44,777 bases of DNA from Candidatus Binatia bacterium (GCA_029243485.1 JAQWRY010000043.1:1-44777); one strand, 5' to 3'. Shown: positions 27,105 to 35,714, counted from the stretch's first letter. Notes: generated by a model from the letters alone, not told the origin. Made by a program: numbers and translations.

Positions 27105-27810
27105 CGTCTTCCTCCAGATCACCCCCAAAGCCGCCTTCGTCGTCGTCCAGCCCCACGTCCGAATCATAAGCCCCGAGCGCGTAGATCACCGTCATCACCG
27201 GGATCTCCTGCACCCAGTAAGAATCACCGAGCCCAACCCCGTCCAACGTCACGCGGATAGCTGCCGGAGGACTTTGCTCCTCCATCCCATCCCAGGCATC
27301 GAGCCACTCCGGATCGCTCCCGTCGAGACGGAGATACTGAAATCGTACCCCCTTCAGCCCCCCGAGCAAGATTGCCTCGGCCGACTCTTCGGGCGCCTCC
27401 TCGGAGACGGCGCCCTGCGAGAAGATCAGTCGCTCGGCCATTCCTAGTTGTTGGCCGTCCGAGGCGTAGGTGACCCACCCGAGCCCCTCCCCACCCCCAA
27501 GCTGCGGCGCGGCCGTGACGAAGCTGAAGGTCTGCTCGTCTCCGATGAAGTAGGAGTGGACCTCGTCGTCCGTCTCCGCCGGGTAATCGACCATCGAGCG
27601 CACCTGGCGGGTCAGCAGCGCGGTAGCCATCCGCAGGCGGGCGGACCGATCCGCGGCCTCCTCACCACGAGGAACCGCCGTCATGGCGGTCTGAAAGACG
27701 CTGTACGTCATCGTCATCATCACGACGAGGAGGCTCATCGCGATGAGCAGTTCGAGCAACGAGAAGCCGGCTTCCCCCCCGGTGCTGATTTTGGCTGCGG
27801 CGGTCCGCAC
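27094..27810 (-). CDS. gspJ: Type II secretion minor pseudopilin GspJ
   Basis: The product of 238 aa carries the prepilin motif GEAG/FSLLELLIAMSLLVVMM with Glu at +5, so it is a substrate for the prepilin peptidase GspO (not in the window). The body includes KGVRFQYLRLDGSDPEW, which resembles the GspJ core, and ends in an acidic tail (DDDEGGFGGDLEEDDGP). GspJ forms the pseudopilus tip with GspI and GspK. Translation starts at a GTG that overlaps the gspI stop (TGAGTG context), and the acidic tail overlaps the gspK ribosome-binding site. Confidence 0.9.
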   Translation of the reverse strand: MRTAAAKISTGGEAGFSLLELLIAMSLLVVMMTMTYSVFQTAMTAVPRGEEAADRSARLRMATALLTRQVRSMVDYPAETDDEVHSYFIGDEQTFSFVTAAPQLGGGEGLGWVTYASDGQQLGMAERLIFSQGAVSEEAPEESAEAILLGGLKGVRFQYLRLDGSDPEWLDAWDGMEEQSPPAAIRVTLDGVGLGDSYWVQEIPVMTVIYALGAYDSDVGLDDDEGGFGGDLEEDDGP

Positions 27811-28206
27811 TCATTCCCCGTAGTTCGGCTCGACACGCATTGTCGCCAGCTCGTATGTCTTGACGCCTCCGGGCTCGTCCCATTCAACGACGACGGTCAC
27901 GACGGCCAAGCGAACGTCGGCACGGGGCTCCCCATCGAGCTCTTCCTCGATGCCGCCCTCGCGGATGTTGCGCTCCCAACGGAAGCCGTCGCCGATCTCC
28001 CCGCCGGAAACCGAGTGCGCGAGCTCGGGCGCCCACAGCGTCGAATCCATGAGCGCCTTCGCGTGCATTACGCCCTCGGTTCGCTTCGACGCGCCGCGCG
28101 CAAGCTGGAGCGCGCCCCCGAACACCTGAAGAGCGCTGGCGACGCCGAGCCCGAGCACGGCCATGCCGATCGCGATCTCGATGAGAGTGAAGCCGCGAGA
28201 CTTCAC
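27811..28206 (-). CDS. gspI: Type II secretion minor pseudopilin GspI
   Basis: The product of 131 aa begins with MKSRG/FTLIEIAIGMAVLGLGVASALQVF, a standard prepilin leader with Glu at +5. The body (MDSTLWAPELAHSVSGGEIGDGFRWERNI) resembles GspI, which nucleates the pseudopilus tip complex with J and K. Its length is normal. The start overlaps the gspH stop by 4 nt. Confidence 0.9.
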   Translation of the reverse strand: MKSRGFTLIEIAIGMAVLGLGVASALQVFGGALQLARGASKRTEGVMHAKALMDSTLWAPELAHSVSGGEIGDGFRWERNIREGGIEEELDGEPRADVRLAVVTVVVEWDEPGGVKTYELATMRVEPNYGE

Positions 28207-28739
28207 GAGGCGGACTCGTCAAGAACTTCGACCGACCCGATCAGAGGATCGAGCCTGACGACGTAGCCGAGATTCTGCGGATTCTCCGCATCGTCGACCA
28301 GAACCGACACGCCGCTGTTGCTCCCATTTGGAAAGAAGCGCACCCGCGCCACGCCCATCGCATCGATCATCACGTCACCAAATTTCGCAAGACGTACGAC
28401 GTCTCCGAGGCCAATGCTCCGCTCCGTCCCTTCGACCACGAGCTGGTTCTCCACCGGGTCGATGAGCAGGACCTGCACCTTGCCGCTCTGGATCGCCTCG
28501 CTCTGCATCGTCTTGAACGCGCCCGCGAGCGCACGCACACCGCTGCGGACCTCGCGCGTTCGCATCCCCGAGTTGATCGCGGGTGCGACGAGGGCGGCCC
28601 CCATCCCGACGATCACGAGCACGATGACGAGCTCGATCAGAGTGAACCCGGCGGCACCGCGCCGCCCGGTTCGATCGAGTCCGCCGTCAGCCGGAGATGA
28701 CGATGTCGGCGCCGGTTTCTCCACCACCTGAACGACCAT
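28203..28739 (-). CDS. gspH: Type II secretion minor pseudopilin GspH
   Basis: The product of 178 aa has the prepilin motif GAAG/FTLIELVIVLVIVGMGAAL at about residue 32, giving an unusually long and hydrophilic leader. The body (RSGVRALAGAFKTMQSEAIQSGKVQVLL) fits the GspH/FimT fold. The start chosen is ATG 28739, inside gspG by 53 nt; GTG codons at 28727 and 28724 are alternatives, and no start codon occurs in frame after the gspG stop. GspH is a minor pseudopilin near the tip. Confidence 0.87.
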   Translation of the reverse strand: MVVQVVEKPAPTSSSPADGGLDRTGRRGAAGFTLIELVIVLVIVGMGAALVAPAINSGMRTREVRSGVRALAGAFKTMQSEAIQSGKVQVLLIDPVENQLVVEGTERSIGLGDVVRLAKFGDVMIDAMGVARVRFFPNGSNSGVSVLVDDAENPQNLGYVVRLDPLIGSVEVLDESAS

Positions 28740-29133
28740 CGGAGCCGTGGCTGCCGATGTCGTACCCCGAGCCGCCCTCACCAGGGCTGCGATAGAAGTA
28801 GGAATTGCCCCAAGGATCGAACGGGAGCTCGTCGCGCAGATAGGGGCCGGACCAGCGCGCCGCCGTGCTGGGGCGACCGCGCAGGGCCTCGAGACCTTCC
28901 TGCGTCGACGGATAACGGCCCACGTCGAGCTGGAACATGTCCAGCGCGTTGCGCAGATTTTCGAGCTGCACGCGCGCCGTCTTGGGCTTGGCTTTCTCAC
29001 TCTGCCCGATGAAATTCGGAGCGACCAACGTCGCCAGGAGACCGATGATGACGAGCACGACCAGCAGCTCGATCAGCGTGAACCCCGACTCCCGAGCGAG
29101 TAGCGCTCTTTTCCCTTCCGCATTCACTTCCAT
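28687..29133 (-). CDS. gspG: Type II secretion major pseudopilin GspG
   Basis: The product of 148 aa has the motif RESG/FTLIELLVVLVIIGLLATLVAPNF with Glu at +5. The conserved GspG body follows: ALDMFQLDVGRYPSTQEGLEAL, then a beta hairpin and GPYLRDELPFDPWGNSYFY. The C-terminal GYDIGSHGSDGRSGG holds the calcium-binding loop seen in GspG proteins. It is the main subunit of the pseudopilus piston. The length and motifs are complete. It lies 23 bp after gspF. Confidence 0.94.
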   Translation of the reverse strand: MEVNAEGKRALLARESGFTLIELLVVLVIIGLLATLVAPNFIGQSEKAKPKTARVQLENLRNALDMFQLDVGRYPSTQEGLEALRGRPSTAARWSGPYLRDELPFDPWGNSYFYRSPGEGGSGYDIGSHGSDGRSGGGETGADIVISG

Positions 29134-29156
29134 GAACTCCTTCGCGAACCTCGCAC

Positions 29157-30383
29157 TCAGAACGGCATGTTGTTGACACTGGTGATCGCCGAGAACATCG
29201 ATAGCACCACGAAGGCAACGACGACGCCGCCGACGAGGAGCATGATCGGCTCCAGCAGAGATGTGAGAGACTTAACGGTAGTACGCACTTCGCGGTCGAA
29301 ATAGTCTGCCACCTGCACGAGCATGTCGTCGAGGCGACCAGTCTCCTCGCCAACGCTGATCATTTGCAGGGCAAGCGGCGGAAAAACGCCGGTGAGACTG
29401 AGCGGGCCGGAAACCCCGGACCCACCCCGGACCCCCACCTTTACTTCGTCGACGGCTTCCGCCAGCACGACGTTACCCGAAACATCGCGCACGATGTCGA
29501 GGGCCTGCAGCATCGGCACGCCGCTGCGCAGCAAGGTGCCGAGGGTACGCGAGAACCGTGCGACTGCAACCTTCCTGGTGAGGTCGCCGATCAGGACCAC
29601 ACTCAACTGAAAACGATCCCACTGGAGCCGACCCGCCGGCGTCCGCACCCAGTGCGTGAAGCCGACACCGATCGCGACCGTCAGGAGCAAGCCGATCCAC
29701 CAATACGACCGCATCCCGTCGGACATGTTCATGAGCATGCGGGCGCTGAACGGCAGCGTCTGGCCGCCCTGCGTGAAGATCGTCTGGAACTTCGGCAGAA
29801 CGTAGGTGAGCAGAATCGTGACGGAGCCGAACGAGGTGAGAAGCAGGATGCAGGGATAGACCAGCGCCGACCGCACTTCGTCACGGAGTTCCGTCGCGCT
29901 CTCCAGGTACTCCGTCAGCCGTTGCAGGACCGTGTCGAGCATGCCGCCGAGCTCGCCGGCCTTCACCATGTTGATGTACAACGGCTCGAAGACCTTCGGG
30001 TGTTCCGCCAGAGACTCCGCGAGGGACTTGCCCCGCTGAACCGACTGCAGGATGTCGACGACGACGATCTTCATCTCGGGGTTTTCTGCGAGTTCCGAGA
30101 GGATCGAGAGACTACGGTCGAGCGGCAGTCCTGCCCCGAGCAGGGTGCTCAGCTCGTGGGTCAGGATCAGGAGGTCCTTGTGCTTGACCTTCCGCTTGAA
30201 GCTGATCTCGGGCAGCGACAGGCTCGCCAGGCCGCTGCGCTCCGGACTCGGGGTGGCCACCTTGAGCGGAACCAGGCCCCGTTCCTGCAGGCGAGACACC
30301 GCCGCCGAAACTTCGGCCGCCTCGATCATGCCTTCGAGGACTTTCCCTTCGCCGTCGGCGGCGCGGTACTGAAACTGGGGCAT
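29157..30383 (-). CDS. gspF: Type II secretion platform protein GspF
   Basis: The product of 408 aa has the N-terminal cytoplasmic segment MPQFQYRAADGEGKVLEGMIEA, two T2SSF domains, and three membrane segments (near residues 170-195, 220-240 and 375-400). The family signature GELGGMLDTVLQRLTEYLE is repeated as GEETGRLDDMLVQVADYFD in the second domain. GspF is the multispanning inner-membrane core that couples GspE to pseudopilus assembly. It is the first gene of the T2SS run, with a 186-bp gap upstream. Confidence 0.94.
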   Translation of the reverse strand: MPQFQYRAADGEGKVLEGMIEAAEVSAAVSRLQERGLVPLKVATPSPERSGLASLSLPEISFKRKVKHKDLLILTHELSTLLGAGLPLDRSLSILSELAENPEMKIVVVDILQSVQRGKSLAESLAEHPKVFEPLYINMVKAGELGGMLDTVLQRLTEYLESATELRDEVRSALVYPCILLLTSFGSVTILLTYVLPKFQTIFTQGGQTLPFSARMLMNMSDGMRSYWWIGLLLTVAIGVGFTHWVRTPAGRLQWDRFQLSVVLIGDLTRKVAVARFSRTLGTLLRSGVPMLQALDIVRDVSGNVVLAEAVDEVKVGVRGGSGVSGPLSLTGVFPPLALQMISVGEETGRLDDMLVQVADYFDREVRTTVKSLTSLLEPIMLLVGGVVVAFVVLSMFSAITSVNNMPF

Positions 30384-30569
30384 CTCTACCTGTGTCCGTT
30401 CGGGCGGCGGCGGGCGAGCCTCGACTTGACCCTCATAGACGGCATCATCACCGCCCTATTCAGCCAAGACCACTCCCCCGCGGCCCCACCCCACTAGAAC
30501 TAGCCGAATCGGCCCGACCTGGACAACCGGGGGCCGCGCCAAACCGTTCCGAGAATCGCCTCCCGGACC
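30384..30569 (-). promoter_or_regulatory. Upstream region of the T2SS run, with a possible 20-codon leader ORF
   Basis: This 186-bp stretch separates the glycosylase pseudogene from gspF and should hold the operon promoter unless transcription reads in from the glycan genes. A minus-strand reading frame from ATG 30448 to TAG 30386-30388 (20 codons, very Arg-rich) ends 2 nt before the gspF ATG. It may be chance. No clear -35/-10 pair was found. Confidence 0.3.
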
Positions 30570-31242
30570 TCAAATCTCATCGATCGAGCGAGGCCAATCC
30601 GCCTTCAGGAGCCGGGACAGCGCCCGGTCCCGCAGGAGCTTCCCGCCCGTCTGGCAGGCCGCGCAGTAGATTCGTCTCATTGTCGGCGTACCCGATCCGC
30701 TGGACCAGATGGCCGCAATCCGGGCAAGGCTTGCCGTGCCCGCCATGGACGGCGAAATCGTCCCGCAAGGCCGTCACGTCACCCGCACCGGGGAATCGAC
30801 CTTCGAATTTTTGCTCGAGTCGATCCACCCAGCGGCGGAGAACCTCCTGAACCGCCGCCTGCAGGCGGCCGACCTCCTCGTCGGCCAGCTTCTGAGAATA
30901 CTGAATCGGTGACAGCCAAGCGGCGTGAAGAATCTCGTCCGAGTTAGCCGTTCCCGATGCCCCTGAACGTGTTGGGGTCGGTCAGCGCTCGCTTAAACGT
31001 GTGACTCTCAGCCCGCACAGCGCGCGCGGACTTTTTCTCGGACAGGCCCAATACCTCCAACCCGCCCGGATCGTGCTCCGAGAGCCCGGGTTCGCTCCGG
31101 GCTTCGCCCACCGGAAACGACCAGCCACCATGAGGTGGATCACGACGAAGAGGTCCCGCTCCAACTCGAGCGTGAGCGGCTCCCCGCGGAGCTTTTTCCG
31201 GAGCTTCGAACGATACAGCTCGAGGTCGGGGACCTCCGGCAT
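30570..31242 (-). pseudogene. Decayed Fpg/Nei-family DNA glycosylase
   Basis: Three frames together match a formamidopyrimidine-DNA glycosylase. ATG 31242 gives MPEVPDLELYRSKLRKKL with the catalytic Pro2-Glu3, then LFVVIHLMVAGRFRW. After about nt 31080 a second frame gives DPGGLEVLGLSEKK and HTFKRALTDPNTFRGIGN. At 30949 an extra base shifts to NSDEILHAAWLSPIQYSQKL and on to the zinc finger start [21 protein letters not shown]. At 30669 a further extra base shifts to [21 protein letters not shown], ending at TGA 30570-30572. Two blocks of the normal protein (about 40-50 residues each) are also missing near the N-terminus. The gene is therefore dead. It follows the degenerate GT2 gene by 4 nt. 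Confidence 0.85.
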
Positions 31243-31246
31243 GATG

Positions 31247-32548
31247 TCACGGTAGTCCGGCGAGGTAGTCGCGACGATGCGACCACCTCCGCCGCAGTTC
31301 CTTCTCGAGCAACCGGTCCGTAGGCGCGTCGTCCCGTTCACCACCACGAAGGCCCAGCGGCGGGCAGAGGGCGAGACCGAAACCGAGTTCGCGAATCCGG
31401 AAGCTCAACTCGACGGCGGAGAGACCGCCGGGCTCCAGGCTTTCGTCAAACCCACCCACACGCCGCAGAACCGCCCGCGGAGCGACGAGGCCGAGTCCGT
31501 CGAGTGCCGCGACGCGAAGCGCCTCAGCCCCGAGCCTGGACTTCACCTCGCCGAGGGCTCCGGGGGGAAGCAGCGGACGAAGTCCCACGGCACCGGTCTC
31601 GCGCTGCGTCGCCAGGGCTTCGAGCGCGGGCGTGAGCCAACCCGCACCGTCGGGGCGCTGGCTCGCGTGTGCCAGTGCGACGATCTCGCTCCGCGTAGCC
31701 GAAAGACCGAGGTTCCACGCAGCGACGCGGCCGTCACGGGCGCTGCGGTAGAGGGTGACCCGACCCTCCTCTTCCAATTCATCCAGGGCGTCGGACGCAG
31801 GATCCCGCGCTGCGGCGATCACTGCCAGGCGGTACGCGCCATCGGAGCGCGCGGCTTCGAACGCGTTGACCGCTTCGATCGTCGCGACCGGATCCGGTCC
31901 GGTCGCGAGCAACACCGACACCGACGGCCGAGGGGCAAGTGCAGCCAGACTATCCGCTGCAGCCGCCCACGCGGCCGGATCGCCGGCATCGGGCACCATG
32001 TGCACGAGGCGACGCCCGCCGGCTTGCACGGACACATGCCGCATCGTTCGCGCATCCGAGCCGACGAGATCTTCGACGGTATCGATGAGAGCTCGCTCGG
32101 TCTGCGCATCGTAGGAGAGAGGGCCGGGTAGATCGCCCGTGGGTGCCGGCGCGTCGTACGCGACGCGCGCACCGTACTCCGCCAGGTCCCGCGCGAGGGC
32201 GATTGTCTCTGCGTCCGCGACTCCGACGAGGACCCGAAGCCGGTTCGTGCGGCCCATGTAGTCCTCGCGCAACGCGGACAGGTCCCAGGAAGAAAGTACG
32301 CGGAGCCCCTCTGCCGCGGGCGGCGCGCCGCCGTCCGCTTCGCGCGACACGTAGGTCGTCGCGCGCCCGCTTGCAGCCAGGGCCGACGCCAGGTGCGCGG
32401 CGCGCTCGCCACCGTTCCCGACCACCAACCACTCCTCCGTGCGCGCTCCCGCCGCGACGGCTGCGGCCGGCGGCGACTTCCGGTCGATGACACGAGAGGA
32501 AGAAGACCGGCGGAACACGCGCGCCAGAAGTGAAGGTCGTCTCGTCAT
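31247..32548 (-). CDS. Degenerate GT2-like protein with unknown N-terminal domain
   Basis: The product is 433 aa from ATG 32548, which overlaps the upstream GT2 stop (ATGA). Residues about 40-190 form a Rossmann-like domain of unknown type (EEWLVVGNGGERAAHLASALAASG). Residues about 200-400 resemble a GT2 fold: VSVLLATGPDPVATIEAV, GRVAAWNLGLSATRSEIVALAH, then VGGFDESLEPGGLSAVELSFRIRELGFGL. Where active GT2 enzymes have a DxD-type motif ('ivflDdD'), this protein has ALAHASQRPD, so metal binding is doubtful. It may be a non-catalytic partner or a diverged enzyme. It is in the glycan operon. Confidence 0.7.
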   Translation of the reverse strand: MTRRPSLLARVFRRSSSSRVIDRKSPPAAAVAAGARTEEWLVVGNGGERAAHLASALAASGRATTYVSREADGGAPPAAEGLRVLSSWDLSALREDYMGRTNRLRVLVGVADAETIALARDLAEYGARVAYDAPAPTGDLPGPLSYDAQTERALIDTVEDLVGSDARTMRHVSVQAGGRRLVHMVPDAGDPAAWAAAADSLAALAPRPSVSVLLATGPDPVATIEAVNAFEAARSDGAYRLAVIAAARDPASDALDELEEEGRVTLYRSARDGRVAAWNLGLSATRSEIVALAHASQRPDGAGWLTPALEALATQRETGAVGLRPLLPPGALGEVKSRLGAEALRVAALDGLGLVAPRAVLRRVGGFDESLEPGGLSAVELSFRIRELGFGLALCPPLGLRGGERDDAPTDRLLEKELRRRWSHRRDYLAGLP

Positions 32549-33495
32549 TCCCACCCCCTCGTGCCGGCAGGGAGCCCACCCCAGTCGCCGGGCCGCGCGA
32601 GCTCCGGCGCCTCTTGGAGCAACGAGGTCAGTTCCGGATGAGACCCTACAGACTCACCGGCAGTTCGTGCCGAGACGAGCGACGCGCGGGCGAATGGGCG
32701 CGCTTCGCGCAGTCCCGAGGCGACGAGCGCCGCGGCCAGCGCGACCCTGCTCTGGAATCGATCGGTCCACCACTGCATTCCACGACGAACCAGAGCCCCG
32801 ACGAGTGCATAGGCGCGCTCGGCTTCCGTCGCTTCGGTGGCCTGCGCGCTCTGATTGCCGCCGTGCCAACGGACGCGCACCCTCCGTTCGGGGACGAGAC
32901 GGCCGGTCCCCGCTTGAAGGAGCCGGAACCAGAGATCGTAGTCCTGCGCGACGCGCAACGACGGATCGAAGCCTCCGACGCGCACTGCCAGCTCGCGATC
33001 GAACAGCGCCCCGGGGGCGCACAGCGGGTTTCGCGGCACCATCGCGCGCAGGATCTCCGCGGAATCGCTCGCGGGCAGATCGAACCACGCCTGGGGCCCC
33101 GGTTCGCCGAGAGGCTGGTCCGCGGCGTCGACCACGGTCGGCAAGCAGAACACGACGGCACTCCCGGAGGCGTCGGCCTGTTGCACCTGCGCCGCCAGCG
33201 CACCCGGTTCGAGCAGATCGTCTGATGGCAACATCTTCACCCAGCGCCCGCGCGCCAGCTCGAGGCCCCGATTCAGCGTCCGCGACAGGCCGCAGTTCTC
33301 CTGACGCACGACCACCAACCGAGAATCCTCGATCTCTTCGAGCCGAGCGACGCTGCTGTCGTTCGAGCCGTCGTCGATCGCAATCACCTCGAAGGCGGCA
33401 GCGGTCTGCTCAAGAACGCTTCGCACCGCGGACGCCACGAAGACCTCGTGGTCGTAGCTCGGTACGATGACGCTCACCTGGATGTCTTCGCTCAT
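32545..33495 (-). CDS. GT2 family glycosyltransferase
   Basis: The product of 316 aa is a classical GT-A fold. It has the N-terminal QVSVIVPSYDHEVFVASAVRSV, the nucleotide-binding IDDGSNDSS, ENCGLSRTLNRGLELARG, a DxD-like SDD in MLPSDDLLEPG, and the acceptor-side motif QDYDLWFRLLQAG. It probably adds one sugar to a lipid-linked or growing glycan on the cytoplasmic face. About 70 residues at the C-terminus are variable. It overlaps the GT4-GT2 fusion and the degenerate GT2 by 4 nt each. Donor and acceptor are unknown. Confidence 0.88.
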   Translation of the reverse strand: MSEDIQVSVIVPSYDHEVFVASAVRSVLEQTAAAFEVIAIDDGSNDSSVARLEEIEDSRLVVVRQENCGLSRTLNRGLELARGRWVKMLPSDDLLEPGALAAQVQQADASGSAVVFCLPTVVDAADQPLGEPGPQAWFDLPASDSAEILRAMVPRNPLCAPGALFDRELAVRVGGFDPSLRVAQDYDLWFRLLQAGTGRLVPERRVRVRWHGGNQSAQATEATEAERAYALVGALVRRGMQWWTDRFQSRVALAAALVASGLREARPFARASLVSARTAGESVGSHPELTSLLQEAPELARPGDWGGLPAGTRGWE

Positions 33496-35714
33496 GACTT
33501 GGAACCGGTCGAGTCCGGCATCCTATGCATCGAGAGCCGGTCCGGCACCCCGGGCGGGAGCCATTTTGTATGCGATCCCAACCAGCGGCCGGTGAAGGCG
33601 CCGAGATGGTAGAGCGTCGCCGGCACCCCCCAACGCAATGCCACCGCCGCCGCGGAGCGGCCGGTGTGGTCGGACCAGAAACGCAGATCGTTGCGAGCTT
33701 CTCGAGCAGAAGCACGCCAGCCCTGCATCAAGGTGAATCCATCGGCCTGCCCGAGTTCTTCTGCCATCGCACGCCAGTGGTCGAAGTTCCGCCTCAGATT
33801 GACCCAGGCGGAGTACGAATGCGAGTGCCGGAGGATCGAGTCCCGCACCAAGACCGTGCGCCAACCCGCCTCCAGGGCGTCGCGTGCCCAGGCTCGATCC
33901 TCGGCGAACGACACGTCGGGAAACGGTCGATGGAGTAGATCCTCTCGACGGTACGCCGCTCCGTTGTTGGACAGCGAGCACTGGCCGTCCGGGTTTGCCG
34001 CGTAGTCCGGATTGCCACGCGCCGATTGAATCGCGGAAACGCCCGGACGAAACGGCGGATGCTCGGTCAACATTCGCCATTCCATCGGATGACACTCGGG
34101 CCGCGGGACATGGCGACTCCACGTCGCGGCACACAGGGGATCTTCCTCGAGCGGCCCGATGAGCCGGCCGAGCCAGTGCTCGTCGGCAGGAGCTGCATCC
34201 TGCGTGAGGAACGCGACCACGTCTCCCTTCGCCTCACGTGCAGCCAGGTTCCTCGTACGCCCGTGGCCAAACTCATCAGGAGAGATCTGCACGACATGTG
34301 CGCCGTGCCTCGAGAGGACGCCCAGGGTCTCGTCGGTCGAGCCGGAATCCACAGCCAGGATTTCAACCAGTTCAAAGGGGCCCTTCTGCGCACGAACGGC
34401 ACGGAGGGACTCCTCGATGCACGACCCGCCGTTTTTCGTGACGTACGCGACCGTCACCCGAGTCGGCGCGAGTGGCGCCGTTCGCCCTCGGCTCGAGATC
34501 ACCTGCGCGAACGCGCCCTCGAGGATCGTGGCGGCCTCCGCCACAGTGGGCACACCCGTCACAGGCGACGACAAGGCCGCCCGCAGCTCGGGATCCGCTC
34601 GCAAGCGCGCGAGCGCCGACACGAGTGCCGCGACGGAGCCCGGTTCGACGAGCAGTGCGTCCTCGCCGTCGCGCAACCAGTCTGCCGGACCACCGGTCTT
34701 CGGCGCCACGACCGCAAGCCCTGCCACGCGCGCCTCTCGAACGACGCGCGACCACGATTCGTCGCACCGCGAAGGGAGCACCAGGACGTCGGCTCGGCCC
34801 AACACGCCTGCCAGCTCCGAGGGTGGGAACGCCCCGCGCCAATGCACCGCCCGATTGGCGGTCCGGTCTCGAAGCTTTTGCGCCCACGTGTCCCCCACGG
34901 TCACGTCCTCGCCGTGCACCGTGAGCTCGAAGTCGGCTTCCGACAGACGGTCGAACGCGTCGATCAATACGTCGAGTCCCTTGTGCGGCATCAACGTGCC
35001 CGCGAAGAGCAATCGAAGCGGTGTCCCGTCGTCACGCCGTTCGCGCGGCTCGACGGGCGGCCTCTGGGAAATACCCGGCTCGACGATCTCGATCCGGCCG
35101 CGAAGGAACGGAAACTCCTCTTCGTACCGAGCGCGAAGCGAGGGCGACGGCGCCGTGATTTTCTCCACGCGATCGAGCCGTCTCGCCATGGCATCGAACC
35201 GCTGTCGCACCAGATCGCCCACACCGTGCTCCGCGAGACAGCCGACACAGCGGAGGCCGGCGTCCGGGCCAGGACAACGTTCGCCCTGCGCGTCGATCAA
35301 GAAGAGGCGGTGACAGAGAAAGTACGCGTCATGCAGAGAGAGAACGACCGGGATCCCAGCCTCGCGGGCCACATCGAGCAGCCGCGTCGAGAGCGAGACG
35401 AGGTGCTGAACATGCAAGACGTCGGGACGGACGTCCTCGAGGAAACGGCGAAACGAGCGGTCGAGGAAGTCGCCTTCATAGTACTCGGAGAATGAGCTCC
35501 GCGCCCCGTCCCGCACGACGACGCGGCGCACGCTCACACCGCCGACCGTCTCGTCCCGGGTCGCGCCCTCTTCCCCGTCGCCGATCGGATCCCGACAGAA
35601 CACGAAGAGCGAATGGCGACGTGCCGCGAGCGCCTCGGCTTGCTCGGAGGCTACACGTTCGACGCCGCCGCAACCTGCGGGCGGGTAGCCGTGCACCGCG
35701 ACCGCGATCCGCAC
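33492..35714 (-). CDS. Bifunctional GT4-GT2 fusion glycosyltransferase
   Basis: The product is 740 aa from GTG 35714, 10 nt after the upstream stop; the frame upstream of it only mirrors the neighbouring gene. Residues 1 to about 405 are a GT4 (GT-B) enzyme: VHGYPPAGCGGVERVASEQAEAL, LFAGTLMPHKGLDVLIDAF and the C-terminal PSRCDESWSRVVREARVAG. Residues about 420-660 are a GT2 (GT-A) enzyme: VTVAYVTKNGGSCIEESLRAV, AVDSGSTDETL, GHGRTRNLAAREAKGDVVAFLTQDAAP and FAEDRAWARDALEAG, like rhamnosyltransferases. A fused pair may add two sugars in sequence. The last about 80 residues are unassigned. Confidence 0.85.
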   Translation of the reverse strand: MRIAVAVHGYPPAGCGGVERVASEQAEALAARRHSLFVFCRDPIGDGEEGATRDETVGGVSVRRVVVRDGARSSFSEYYEGDFLDRSFRRFLEDVRPDVLHVQHLVSLSTRLLDVAREAGIPVVLSLHDAYFLCHRLFLIDAQGERCPGPDAGLRCVGCLAEHGVGDLVRQRFDAMARRLDRVEKITAPSPSLRARYEEEFPFLRGRIEIVEPGISQRPPVEPRERRDDGTPLRLLFAGTLMPHKGLDVLIDAFDRLSEADFELTVHGEDVTVGDTWAQKLRDRTANRAVHWRGAFPPSELAGVLGRADVLVLPSRCDESWSRVVREARVAGLAVVAPKTGGPADWLRDGEDALLVEPGSVAALVSALARLRADPELRAALSSPVTGVPTVAEAATILEGAFAQVISSRGRTAPLAPTRVTVAYVTKNGGSCIEESLRAVRAQKGPFELVEILAVDSGSTDETLGVLSRHGAHVVQISPDEFGHGRTRNLAAREAKGDVVAFLTQDAAPADEHWLGRLIGPLEEDPLCAATWSRHVPRPECHPMEWRMLTEHPPFRPGVSAIQSARGNPDYAANPDGQCSLSNNGAAYRREDLLHRPFPDVSFAEDRAWARDALEAGWRTVLVRDSILRHSHSYSAWVNLRRNFDHWRAMAEELGQADGFTLMQGWRASAREARNDLRFWSDHTGRSAAAVALRWGVPATLYHLGAFTGRWLGSHTKWLPPGVPDRLSMHRMPDSTGSKS

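Noticed and set aside
28740-29000. Longer GspH from the first start codon of the frame
   Set aside because: The extra region lies inside gspG and only mirrors its coding; prepilins do not have such long leaders.
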